This document shows, piece after piece, positions 55,181 to 64,000 of a DNA stretch of 64,000 bases. The position numbers were made by a program, and so were the translations under genes. Under the pieces are notes generated by a model, which worked only from the letters and a program-made list of their open reading frames with translations, had not been told where the DNA came from and ran no database searches. Location of the stretch: the NCBI RefSeq assembly GCF_900105475.1, contig NZ_LT629777.1, positions 4,588,001-4,652,000 on the forward strand, read 5' to 3'. The stretch's first letter is position 1; each line of letters begins with the position of its first letter. The stretch is from Pseudomonas asplenii. GTDB lineage: Bacteria > Pseudomonadota > Gammaproteobacteria > Pseudomonadales > Pseudomonadaceae.

Positions 55181-55207
55181 GAGAGTGAAAGGTTTTGTCT
55201 TCAAGGG

Positions 55208-58200
55208 TCATTGAGCGGCACTCTCCTTCAAGGCCCGAGAGATCGCCTGGCCCAGTGCGCTGACAAGGGGTGGTTTGACCAGCGTTTCATGGGTCCCGGC
55301 AAGTGCCGTGACGCTGGGTGGCGTTTCAAGCAGCATTCCCCAGCCCAACAACGGATCGTTGCGTTCCTCACCGTTGGCGGTGAACAGCGATACCTTGAGT
55401 GAGCTGGCTGGGCTGACATAGGCGCCGATCGCCAAGTGTGTCGCATAGGCCACCGCGAGATGGCCACGCAGCAAGTCGGCATCGATGTCCTGGGGCAGTT
55501 CCAGCGGGAGCAGCTGTTGGGCCACGCACAGCGCCAGCATCGCCTCGATGGCATTCTCCTGCGCCAGCCCAGCCAGTTGCCGTTGTACCTGGGGATCGAT
55601 CTGCCGAGGCAGCCAGTCCATCAGGAAGTGTGCCTCGCTCACGAACTGCGCCGACGCCGGTTCAGGACGCGTTGACGTGTCGATGATGCCGACGAACTCC
55701 AACTGTTCACCGCCAGCCTGCAACTGACGGGCCATTTCATAGGCGATCAGCCCACCGGCCGACCAGCCGGCGATCCGGTAAGGTCCCTGTGGCTGAACCT
55801 GGCGAATGGCTGTCAGGTAACGCGCGGCCATGGCTGGCAGCTCCGACAGCGGTGTTTCGCCGGCAACCAGGCCACTGGCGGCGAGGCCGTAGACGGGTAC
55901 CTGTGGATCCACTACCGCAGCCAGGTCCCGGGCGTATTGCACTTCACCGCCGAGGGGGTGAACCAGGAACAACGGCCGCTGCGAGCCCGTACGGCGGATC
56001 GCCACCAGGTTGCTGTGCTGACCCGGGCGAGCCTGACCGTCCAGCGTCTGGGCGAAACCGGCGATGGTCGGTTCGACGAACAGATCGCGCACCGCGATCG
56101 GCTTGCCGAGGACCTTGCGCAAGCGCGAGGCCATCTGCACGGCCATCAGCGAAATGCCGCCCAGGCTGAAGAAGTCGTCATGCCGGCTGACTTGCTCCAG
56201 CTTGAACAGCTCTTTCCAGAGTTGGGCGATGGCGATTTCGGTCTCGCCTTGTGGCGCTTCGTAAGGCCGTGCCTCGGGCCGTTCCTCCCCGGTCGGCTCG
56301 GCGAGCGCCATGGCATGGGCCGAACGTGGCAGCGCCGGGGTGTTTTCCAGCAATTGGCCGATCGACTGCTGCGCGTCGCTCACCAGGTTTTCCAGGAGCT
56401 TGGCAAACAGCTCGGCGATGGCCTGCACGGTGCTGGTATCGAACAGGTCGCTGGCGTATTGCAGGCTGCCACCGATGTGTTCGCCGGCGTCCACCAGCGA
56501 CAACGACAGGTCGAACTGCGTGGTGCGGTGGGCGCTGTCCAGGGACGCCACCTGCAGTCCGGGCAGTTGCAGCGGTGCCGGTGGGGTGTTGTCCAGGCTC
56601 AGCATCACCTGGAACAACGGACTGTGGCTCATGCTGCGGGTCGGCTGCAAGGCGCTGACCACCTGCTCGAACGGCAGGTCCTGATGGCTGTAGGCCGCCA
56701 GCGTCAGGTCCTTGATCTTCCCGAGCATGTCGTTTACCCGCAGGTCGTGGTCGGTACCGACCCGCAGCGCGAGGGTGTTGGCGAAGAAACCGATCAACGA
56801 CTCCAGTTCCGGCCGCTGGCGGTTGGCGACAGGGGTGCCGACCACCACGTCGGTTTGGCCGCTGAGGTGGCTCATCATCACCGACCAGCCCGCCAGCAGC
56901 ACCATGAACAGCGTGCTGCCCTGGGCCTGGCTGAACGCTCGCAGGTCGGCACTCAACTTCGGCGAGAAGGCGCAATCGACGATGCCGCCGGCATAGCTCT
57001 GGATCGCCGGGCGTGGCCGATCCAGCGGTAGCCTCAGCAGGCTGGGCGCACCCTCGAGGTGTTTGCGCCAGAAGTCGACCTGGGTTTGCAACGCCGGACC
57101 GTCCAGGGATTGACGCTGCCAGGCGGCGTAATCCACGTATTGCAGCGCCAGTGCCGGCAACGGATCCTTCTGCCCCTGACTGAAGGCGTTGTACAGCACG
57201 CTCACTTCATGGGCCAGGACACTGTTGGACCAGCCGTCGGACACGATGTGGTGCAGGGTGATCAGCAGCACATGCTCGGCGTCCGCCACTTGCAGCAGTT
57301 GGCCGCGCACCAGCGGGCCTTGGCTCAGGTCAAACAGTTGGGTCGCATTGTCGTGGCCGAGGCGCTCCAGCGTTGCCTCAATGGCTTCGTTCGACAGTGC
57401 GCGCAGGTCCTGTTGCGTCAGCGGGAAGCGGGTATCGGCCGGGGCGATCTTCTGCAACGGTTCGCCGTCCACCAGTTCAAAACGGGTGCGCAGGGTTTCG
57501 TGACGCGCCACCAGACGATCCAGGGTGGCCTGCAACGCCGCCTTGTCCAGGCTGCCGGTCAGGCGCAAGGCCATCGGCAAATGGTAGGCGGCACCGGCGG
57601 CGTGATCGAGGTGATCGAGGAACCACAGGCGCTGCTGGGCGAACGACAGCGGCAGCCGGCCCGAGCGGTTGGCCAGCGGAATCGACTGGGCTTCGCTCGG
57701 TGCACTGGCGTTGACCAGCGTGGCCAGGCCACGCACGGTCGGTGCGTCGAACAGTTCGCGCAGGCTGATCCGCGCCCCGAGCTTGCGCCGTAGCCGTGAA
57801 AGCAACTGCACGGCCAGCAGCGAGTGACCGCCCAGTTCCAGGAAGCCGTCATGGCGACCGACCTGGTCCAGGTGCAGCAAGCCTTTCCAGATCTCGGCGA
57901 TGGCCTCTTCGGTCTCGCCTTGTGGCGCCTCGTAGGCCTTGCTGGCCAAGGCGTCCTGGCCTGGGGCGGGCAGGGCACGGCGGTCGAGCTTGCCGTTGGC
58001 AGTCAGTGGCAGCGCCTCCAGGTGGACGAAGGCGCTCGGCACCATGTACTCGGGCAGTGCGCTGAGCAGCGCGCTGCGCAGTTGCTCGGCCGGTACCGAT
58101 TCACCGCAGACATAGGCCACCAGGCGTTGGTTATCCGCATCGCCCTGGCTGTCGTCGCGGGCGATGACCACCGCTTCGCGAATACCCGCAACGGCCAGGA

Positions 58201-61200
58201 GAGCGTTCTCGATTTCCCCCAGTTCGATACGGAAACCGCGGATCTTCACCTGGAAGTCGTTGCGGCCCAGGTATTCCAGGGTGCCATCGGCCAACCAGCG
58301 ACCCAGGTCACCGGTCTTGTACAGTCGGGCGTTCGTCGCGCTGGAGAACCGGTCGGCGATAAAGCGCTCGGCACTCAGTTCGTCGCGGTTGAGGTAACCA
58401 CGGGCAACACCGGCACCGCCGATATGAATTTCCCCAGCCACACCCCGGGGCACGGGCTCGCCTCGGGCATCGAGGACGTGCACCTGAACGTTGGCGAATG
58501 GCCGGCCGATACTCGGTTTTTCGCCGAGGTCGCGGATCAGGTCGATGGTGGCGTCCACCGTGCACTCGGTTGGGCCATACATATTGTAGAAACGGATGGT
58601 CTGGCAGTTGCGCAGCTTCTCCCAGGTACTGGCGTTGATCGCTTCACCGCCGAGCAGCACGCTGACTGGCTGGTAGCTGCGACGCTCCAGCAGGCCGGCG
58701 GTGAGCAGGGTGTCGAGCTGCGACGGGGTCGAGTCGAAGGCGTGTACCTGATGCTGTTCGAGGAAGTCCAGCAACTCGCTGCCACTGGCACGGATCAACT
58801 GCGGGATGATCACCAGCTTGTGCCCGGAGAACAACTGCGAGATGCCCTTGATCGACATGTCGAAGAAGAAACCGGCGTTGAGGGCCACGGTGGCCGGTGT
58901 CGGACAGTGCTTGTGGGTGGTGCGGGTCAACACTTGCCAGAAGTTGAACACCGAACGGTGCTCGACCATCACACCCTTGGACTGGCCGGTGGAGCCGGAG
59001 GTGTAGATGACATACGCCAGGTGTTCAGGGGTCAGGCCTGCAACGACCGGGTTGGCGTCGAAAGCCGCCTCATCCGCGGCACGCAACGACTCGGTGGTGT
59101 CGAGCAGCAACACCGGCAGGTCGCCGGCCGGCAGGGTGAGCTCGGTCTGTGTCAGCAGCGCGCGCGGCTGGCTGTCCTGGAGCATGAATGCCATGCGATC
59201 GGCCGGGTGGGCCGGATCGATCGGCACGTAGGCGGCACCGGCCTTGAGCACGCCGAGCAGGCCGACGATCATGTCCAGGCTGCGTTCGGCGCAGATGGCC
59301 ACGCGCTCGTCCGGCTGTACCCCCAGTTCCAGCAGTTGCCGGGCCAGGTGGTTGGCGCGGCGGTTGAGCTGGCGATAGCTCAGTTGCCGGTCTTCGCAGA
59401 CCAGGGCCACGGCCTCGGGTCTGGCGCGGACCTGGGCCTCGAACAGGGTATGGATCGGCTGGGCCGGTCCGAAGTCGGTCGCGGTGTCGTTGAAACCGTT
59501 GAGCAGCAGTTGCCGTTCGGCCTCGGGCAGCACTTTCAGGTCGGCGGCCAGGCGTGTGGGGTCCTGCTCAAGGGCATCGACCAGTTCGGCAACGGCTTGG
59601 CCCAGGTAGGTGGCGATGCGGTGCGGGTCGATGCCGCTGATCGACTGCGCGGTCAGGGAGAATCCGCTGCCAGCGTTCGCCACGGCAATTTCGATCGGAT
59701 AGTTGGTGCGGGTTTCCGAGGCGAGGAACTGGATGCCTTCCTGCTCGTCCATGTCCTCGACGCCTTCCCCGGAGGCGTTCACCAGGTCACCGTGACGGCA
59801 GTTGAGGATCACCGTGAACAGCGGCAGCGCGGCATCCACCGCACTGCAACGCTGGGCCAGGGCCAGGGGCGCCTGCTCGTGGGTCAGCAGATCGCTGAGC
59901 TGCTGGTAGGCGTCCTGGACGATATCGCGCACGCTGGTTTGTTGCAGGCGAATACGCATCGGCAGGGTGTTGATGAACATCCCCAACGCCCGGTCGGCGC
60001 CTGTGGTGCCCTGGGAACGGCCTGACAGCACGGTACCGAAAATACCGTCGTCGCGTCCGCTGGTGGCCGCAACCACCAGACCCCAGGCCGCATGGAACAG
60101 CACCGAAGTCGGTACGCCCTGTGCCCGTGCGGTGCGGTGCACGCGCTGGCTGAGCTCTTCACTCAGGTACTGCTCCGAACGCTGGATCCCGGCGCCGTTG
60201 CCATGCACATCCAGTACGCCGTAGGGCGCGGTGGTCGCGTCGACATCCGCCAACAGGCGCCGGAAGTAGGCCTCGTGCTCGGCCTGCGAGACGCTGACGG
60301 CCTGGGCGATGAAGTTGCGGTACGGCTGGGACGGCGGCAGTTCAGCGGCCTGTCCGGCCAGCACCGCCTGGATCTCTTGCATGATCAGACGCAGGGTGAC
60401 GTTGTCGCTGATCAGGTGATGGTCGAGCAACGCCAGCAACCACTGTTCGCGCTGGCTATCGTAGGTGATGTACGCGGCGATCAGCGGTGCCTGTTGCAGA
60501 TCCAGGCGCAGATGATGAGTATCGGTCTGCTCACGCAGCCTCTGCAATGCGTCCACCCCGGGCGCGTAGTCGAGGTTGACCACCGGCAGTCGGGCGTGAC
60601 GATGGACCACTTGTACCGGTTGCGGCAGACCTTGCCAGCGCAAGGCAGTACGCAGAATGTCATGGCGGTCGATCACCACCTGTACCGCGTCGAGGAAGTT
60701 GTCGAGCAGGGCACGCGTGCTGAAGGTCGCCACGGTGCGCATCAGGTAGGCGTCGCCTTCGGACTGCAACAGGTGGTGGAACAGGATACCTTCCTGCAAG
60801 GACGACAACGGGTAGATATCCTGCACATTGGCCACGCCACCGGGCACATCGGCGACGATCTGTTCGATTTCCTGCTGGCTCAGTTTCACCAGCGGCAGCA
60901 TGTCCGGGGTCAGGGCCGTGCAATCGGCCGGGATCAGGTTGGCTGGCACCACCCGTTCGGTATTGCTGCCGCCAGCCAGGACAGTGGCCATGGCTTGCAG
61001 GGTCGGTGCCGAGAACACCGTGCGCACATCCAGTAGCAGGCCGGCCTGGCGCAGACGCTCGATCAGGCTGATGACCAGGAAGGAGTGACCGCCGAGCTCA
61101 AAGAAGTGATCCTGGCGACCCACGCGCTCGATACCGAGCAATTCCTGCCAGGCATTGGCCAGGGTGAGTTCGATCTCGCCCAGTGGCGCTTCGTAGTCAC

Positions 61201-64000
61201 GGCTGACTGCGGCAGAGCGGTCCGGCGCCGGCAGCACCGCGCGGTCCAGTTTGCCGTTGGTGGTCAGCGGCCAGGCCGCCAGGGTGACGAAGGCGCTCGG
61301 TAGCATGTGTTCGGCCAGGACGTTGGCCAGTTGGCTGCGCAGGGCCGAGACGTCGAGGCTGCTGCCATCCTCGGCGATCAGGTAGGCTACCAGGCGCTTG
61401 TCGCCCGGCTGGTCCTCGCGCACGATCACCAGGGCTTCGCGCACATCGGTGCAGGCCTGCAGTTGCGCCTCGATTTCCCCCAGTTCGATACGGAAGCCGC
61501 GGATCTTGATCTGCGAGTCGTTGCGGCCGACGTAGACCACGCCGCCATCGGCACGGTAGCGGGCAACGTCACCGGTGCGATAGAGGCGCGCGCCGGGTAC
61601 GTTGGCGTAAGGGTCGGCGATGAAGCGTTCGGCGTTCAGCGCGTCACGGTTGAGGTAGTGCCGGGCGACCCCGGCGCCACCGATGTAGATTTCGCCATTG
61701 ACGCCCACAGGGACCGGTTGCTGATAGTCGTCGAGGATGCGCAGACACAGGTCCGGCAAGGCCGGGCCGATCAGACTGGGCGCAGCGACGTCGATCTCGG
61801 CCTGGCTGACCGCGTAGTAGGTGGCGTGCACGGTGATCTCGGTGATGCCGTACATGTTCACCAGGCGGGTGCGCGCCAGCGGCGTGGTCGCCGTCCAGGG
61901 CCGCAGGCTGCGGAAGTCCAGGGCCTCGCCACCGAAGATCACTTCCCGCAGCGTATGTTCCTGCTCGCTGCGGGCGCGGGCCTCGATGAACTGGCGGAAG
62001 GCGCTCGGGGTCTGGTTCAGCACCGTAACCTGCTGCTGGCAGACCAACGCGTAGAAATCATCCGGTGAGCGGGCGATGTGGCTCGGGACGATGACCAGCT
62101 TGCCGCCGTAACTCAGGGCGCCCCATATCTCCCAGACCGAGAAGTCGAAGGCGAAGGAGTGGAACAGCGTCCAGGTGTCGTCGCCGGCGAAGTTGAACAG
62201 CTCGGCGGTGGCGTCGAACAGGCGCGCGACGTTGCCGTGTTCCACCAGCACGCCTTTGGGCAGACCGGTGGAACCGGAGGTGTAGATCACGTAAGCCAGA
62301 TGCTGTGGCGTCAGGCCCAGTTCGGCGACCTGTGGGTTGCGATCCAGGCGGCTGTCGGTGGCGGCCTCGGCGCGGTTCAGTTCATCGAGTCGCAAGACCG
62401 GCACCGTATGCGCCGGCAAGGCATCCAGGCAGTCCGACTGCGCCAGCAGCGCCACCGGCGCGCTGTCGTCCAGCAGATAACCGAGGCGTTCGGTCGGGTA
62501 GGCCGGGTCCAGTGGGACATAGGCCGCGCCGGCCTTGAGCACCCCGAGCAGCGCGCAGAGCATGTCGACACCGCGCAGTGACAGGATCGCCACACGATCA
62601 TTGGGGCGTACGCCTTGGCCGAGCAAGGCGTGGGCAATACCGTTGGCGCGACGGTTGAGTGCCTGGTAACTCAGCGTCTGCTCGCCGAAGACCAGGGCGG
62701 TACGTTGCGGGTGCGCCTGGGCCTGGGCTTCGAAACGCTGGTGAATCAGTTGTTCGACGGCGAACAGCGCCTTGGGCGGCAGCAGGGCCGGCGAGGCCTG
62801 ACGCTGTGCCGGGGTCAGCAACGGCAGGGCGAGTACCGGTTGCTCGAGATCCGCCAGCAGCGCTTCGAGCAGGATCTGGAAGTGCTGGGCGAAGCGCTCG
62901 ACGGTGGCGCGGTCGAACAGATCGCTGGCATATTCGATCACTCCGCTCAGGCCACCGTCTGCGCTGCCCAGTGTCAGCATCAGGTCGAACTGCGCGGTGT
63001 CATGGGTCTGGGCCACAGGCAGCAGGCTCAGGCCTGGCAGGCTTTGTTCAGCGCCGATCGGCGTGTTGTCCAGCGACAGGGCGACCTGGCACAGCGGGTT
63101 ATGGCTCAGCGAACGCGGAGGTTGCAGGGCCTCGATCACCTGCTCGAACGGAATGTCCTGGTGTTCGTGGGCCGCCAGGAGCGTCTGGCGGACCTGTTCC
63201 AGCAGTTGCCCGACGCTCGGGTTCTGCCCCAGGTCCACACGCAGGGCCAGGGTGTTGACGAAGAAACCGATCAGGTTTTCCGTTTCGGTGCGGCCACGGT
63301 TGGCGGTGGGTACGCCGATCACCACGTCGCGTTCGTTACCCAGGCGAGCCATCAGGACCGACCAGGCACTGAGCAGCGCCATGAACAGGGTGACGTTGTT
63401 TTCCTGGCAGAAGCGCTCCAGGCTCTGGTACAGCGCCGGTGCGATCAGCAGCGGTACAGCCCCGCCACGGTAGCTCTGTACCGGCGGACGTGGCCGGTCG
63501 GTGGGCAGCGACAGCAACGCCGGTGCTCCGCCCAGGTGGCCGCGCCAGAACTCGGCCTGCTCGGCCAGGTACTCGCCGGTAAAGGTACGACGCTGCCAGG
63601 CGGCATAATCGGCATACTGGATCGACAGGTCCGGCAGCGTGTCGGGCAGGTCTTGGCTGAAGGCCTGGTAGAGACTGGCGAACTCGTTGACCAGCACGTT
63701 CACCGACCAGCCATCGGAGATGATGTGGTGCTGGGTGATGAGCAGGATGTGCTCGTCATCGGCCAGGCGCAGCAGACGCCCGCGAATCAGCGGGCCGCGT
63801 TGCAGATCGAAGGGTGCCGTGGCCTCGCTGTTGCCGATGCGCGAGGCACTCAGGCTGGCCTGCTCATAGGGCAGCGCGCGCAGGTCCTGCTCGGCCAGAC
63901 TGAATCCACAATCGGGCGGGGCAATAATCTGTACCGGCTGCCCGTCTTGGCGTTCGAAGGTCGTACGCAGGCCTTCGTGACGCGCGACCAGGCGGTCGAG
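55208..64000 (-). CDS. NRPS 5 (3' part): C-A(Thr)-T-E/C-A-T-C-T-TE, terminal module without A
   Basis: The frame is open from the window edge to the stop at 55208, about 2930 residues; the N-terminus lies outside. Order on the minus strand: part of a C domain (HHIISDG near 63735), A with Thr code DFWNIGMVHK (SGSTG near 62275) and T (GGHSF near 61090). Next is a dual-type C (HHLLQSEGD near 60775, HHLISDN near 60415), then A with pocket about DMKDLGMVDK (acidic, Glu-like guess; SGSTG near 58990) and T near 57825. The last module is C (HHIVSDG near 57245) running directly into T (GGISL near 56160) with no adenylation domain between, then a thioesterase (GWSAG near 55760). The final residue must be loaded in trans or the module skipped. 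Shared module types suggest common ancestry with the operon at 15-49 kb; whether it makes part of the same product is open. Confidence 0.92.
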   Translation of the reverse strand, partial: LDRLVARHEGLRTTFERQDGQPVQIIAPPDCGFSLAEQDLRALPYEQASLSASRIGNSEATAPFDLQRGPLIRGRLLRLADDEHILLITQHHIISDGWSVNVLVNEFASLYQAFSQDLPDTLPDLSIQYADYAAWQRRTFTGEYLAEQAEFWRGHLGGAPALLSLPTDRPRPPVQSYRGGAVPLLIAPALYQSLERFCQENNVTLFMALLSAWSVLMARLGNERDVVIGVPTANRGRTETENLIGFFVNTLALRVDLGQNPSVGQLLEQVRQTLLAAHEHQDIPFEQVIEALQPPRSLSHNPLCQVALSLDNTPIGAEQSLPGLSLLPVAQTHDTAQFDLMLTLGSADGGLSGVIEYASDLFDRATVERFAQHFQILLEALLADLEQPVLALPLLTPAQRQASPALLPPKALFAVEQLIHQRFEAQAQAHPQRTALVFGEQTLSYQALNRRANGIAHALLGQGVRPNDRVAILSLRGVDMLCALLGVLKAGAAYVPLDPAYPTERLGYLLDDSAPVALLAQSDCLDALPAHTVPVLRLDELNRAEAATDSRLDRNPQVAELGLTPQHLAYVIYTSGSTGLPKGVLVEHGNVARLFDATAELFNFAGDDTWTLFHSFAFDFSVWEIWGALSYGGKLVIVPSHIARSPDDFYALVCQQQVTVLNQTPSAFRQFIEARARSEQEHTLREVIFGGEALDFRSLRPWTATTPLARTRLVNMYGITEITVHATYYAVSQAEIDVAAPSLIGPALPDLCLRILDDYQQPVPVGVNGEIYIGGAGVARHYLNRDALNAERFIADPYANVPGARLYRTGDVARYRADGGVVYVGRNDSQIKIRGFRIELGEIEAQLQACTDVREALVIVREDQPGDKRLVAYLIAEDGSSLDVSALRSQLANVLAEHMLPSAFVTLAAWPLTTNGKLDRAVLPAPDRSAAVSRDYEAPLGEIELTLANAWQELLGIERVGRQDHFFELGGHSFLVISLIERLRQAGLLLDVRTVFSAPTLQAMATVLAGGSNTERVVPANLIPADCTALTPDMLPLVKLSQQEIEQIVADVPGGVANVQDIYPLSSLQEGILFHHLLQSEGDAYLMRTVATFSTRALLDNFLDAVQVVIDRHDILRTALRWQGLPQPVQVVHRHARLPVVNLDYAPGVDALQRLREQTDTHHLRLDLQQAPLIAAYITYDSQREQWLLALLDHHLISDNVTLRLIMQEIQAVLAGQAAELPPSQPYRNFIAQAVSVSQAEHEAYFRRLLADVDATTAPYGVLDVHGNGAGIQRSEQYLSEELSQRVHRTARAQGVPTSVLFHAAWGLVVAATSGRDDGIFGTVLSGRSQGTTGADRALGMFINTLPMRIRLQQTSVRDIVQDAYQQLSDLLTHEQAPLALAQRCSAVDAALPLFTVILNCRHGDLVNASGEGVEDMDEQEGIQFLASETRTNYPIEIAVANAGSGFSLTAQSISGIDPHRIATYLGQAVAELVDALEQDPTRLAADLKVLPEAERQLLLNGFNDTATDFGPAQPIHTLFEAQVRARPEAVALVCEDRQLSYRQLNRRANHLARQLLELGVQPDERVAICAERSLDMIVGLLGVLKAGAAYVPIDPAHPADRMAFMLQDSQPRALLTQTELTLPAGDLPVLLLDTTESLRAADEAAFDANPVVAGLTPEHLAYVIYTSGSTGQSKGVMVEHRSVFNFWQVLTRTTHKHCPTPATVALNAGFFFDMSIKGISQLFSGHKLVIIPQLIRASGSELLDFLEQHQVHAFDSTPSQLDTLLTAGLLERRSYQPVSVLLGGEAINASTWEKLRNCQTIRFYNMYGPTECTVDATIDLIRDLGEKPSIGRPFANVQVHVLDARGEPVPRGVAGEIHIGGAGVARGYLNRDELSAERFIADRFSSATNARLYKTGDLGRWLADGTLEYLGRNDFQVKIRGFRIELGEIENALLAVAGIREAVVIARDDSQGDADNQRLVAYVCGESVPAEQLRSALLSALPEYMVPSAFVHLEALPLTANGKLDRRALPAPGQDALASKAYEAPQGETEEAIAEIWKGLLHLDQVGRHDGFLELGGHSLLAVQLLSRLRRKLGARISLRELFDAPTVRGLATLVNASAPSEAQSIPLANRSGRLPLSFAQQRLWFLDHLDHAAGAAYHLPMALRLTGSLDKAALQATLDRLVARHETLRTRFELVDGEPLQKIAPADTRFPLTQQDLRALSNEAIEATLERLGHDNATQLFDLSQGPLVRGQLLQVADAEHVLLITLHHIVSDGWSNSVLAHEVSVLYNAFSQGQKDPLPALALQYVDYAAWQRQSLDGPALQTQVDFWRKHLEGAPSLLRLPLDRPRPAIQSYAGGIVDCAFSPKLSADLRAFSQAQGSTLFMVLLAGWSVMMSHLSGQTDVVVGTPVANRQRPELESLIGFFANTLALRVGTDHDLRVNDMLGKIKDLTLAAYSHQDLPFEQVVSALQPTRSMSHSPLFQVMLSLDNTPPAPLQLPGLQVASLDSAHRTTQFDLSLSLVDAGEHIGGSLQYASDLFDTSTVQAIAELFAKLLENLVSDAQQSIGQLLENTPALPRSAHAMALAEPTGEERPEARPYEAPQGETEIAIAQLWKELFKLEQVSRHDDFFSLGGISLMAVQMASRLRKVLGKPIAVRDLFVEPTIAGFAQTLDGQARPGQHSNLVAIRRTGSQRPLFLVHPLGGEVQYARDLAAVVDPQVPVYGLAASGLVAGETPLSELPAMAARYLTAIRQVQPQGPYRIAGWSAGGLIAYEMARQLQAGGEQLEFVGIIDTSTRPEPASAQFVSEAHFLMDWLPRQIDPQVQRQLAGLAQENAIEAMLALCVAQQLLPLELPQDIDADLLRGHLAVAYATHLAIGAYVSPASSLKVSLFTANGEERNDPLLGWGMLLETPPSVTALAGTHETLVKPPLVSALGQAISRALKESAAQ

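Larger units (their letters stand above)
54908..55207. other. Gene-free spacer between RidA-like gene and NRPS 5
   Basis: This 300-base stretch holds two stem-loops (55003-55030 and 55153-55180, listed separately) and the upstream region of the RidA-like gene. I see no further gene; short frames here overlap the stem-loops and have no ribosome-binding site. Confidence 0.5.

Overview
The window looks like the chromosome of a fluorescent-type Pseudomonas. The evidence is the GC-rich coding bias, the nitrate assimilation genes, a PsrA-like TetR regulator with a PsrA-type operator, MacAB-like export genes typical of pseudomonad peptide clusters, REP-like remnants and pseudomonad-style NRPS modules. 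All statements come from reading the sequence; no database search was run.

Region 1 (1-6954, all minus strand) is nitrate/nitrite assimilation: the 5' part of nirB, a NasA nitrate reductase fused to a flavodoxin/CysJ-type reductase, an HPP-family membrane protein and a small unknown protein. nirB and nasA each have a sigma-54 (-24/-12) promoter and a leader with two hexaloop hairpins (A1, G4) of ANTAR type. In each leader the second hairpin overlaps an intrinsic terminator, which predicts NtrC activation plus nitrate-dependent NasT antitermination.

Region 2 (7220-13002) is a MacAB/TolC-like export operon (ATPase, permease, outer-membrane factor, adaptor) divergent from a PsrA-like TetR regulator. 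Region 3 (13156-14776) is a small copper-delivery group: DUF2946, SCO1-like and PCu(A)C.

Region 4 (15174-49197, plus strand) is a large, tightly coupled biosynthetic operon: four megasynthases, an unknown repeat-bearing protein, an MbtH-like protein and a TauD-family dioxygenase. Megasynthases 1-3 read A-T-C-A(Thr)-T-E/C-A(Thr)-T, then C-A-T-C-A(Pro-like)-T-Cy-A(Cys)-T-Ox, then docking-C-A-T-TE. This suggests a thiazole-containing heptapeptide. Megasynthase 4 has its own start and its own thioesterase: A(Val/Ile)-T-C-A(Pro)-T-KS-KR-T-TE, with no acyltransferase. Together with the TauD enzyme it resembles the core logic of the detoxin/rimosamide family (aliphatic amino acid, proline, one reduced malonate, pyrrolidine hydroxylation). 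Having both in one Pseudomonas operon is the most promising candidate here for an undescribed system.

Region 5 (49247-52250, minus) is an MFS transporter, a GSCFA protein and an SGNH-like protein, convergent with the NRPS operon. Region 6 (52399-54907, minus) holds RlhA-like U32 and RidA-like genes. Region 7 (55208-64000, minus) is the 3' part of another NRPS, C-A(Thr)-T-E/C-A-T-C-T-TE. Its last module has no adenylation domain, and its N-terminus lies beyond the window.
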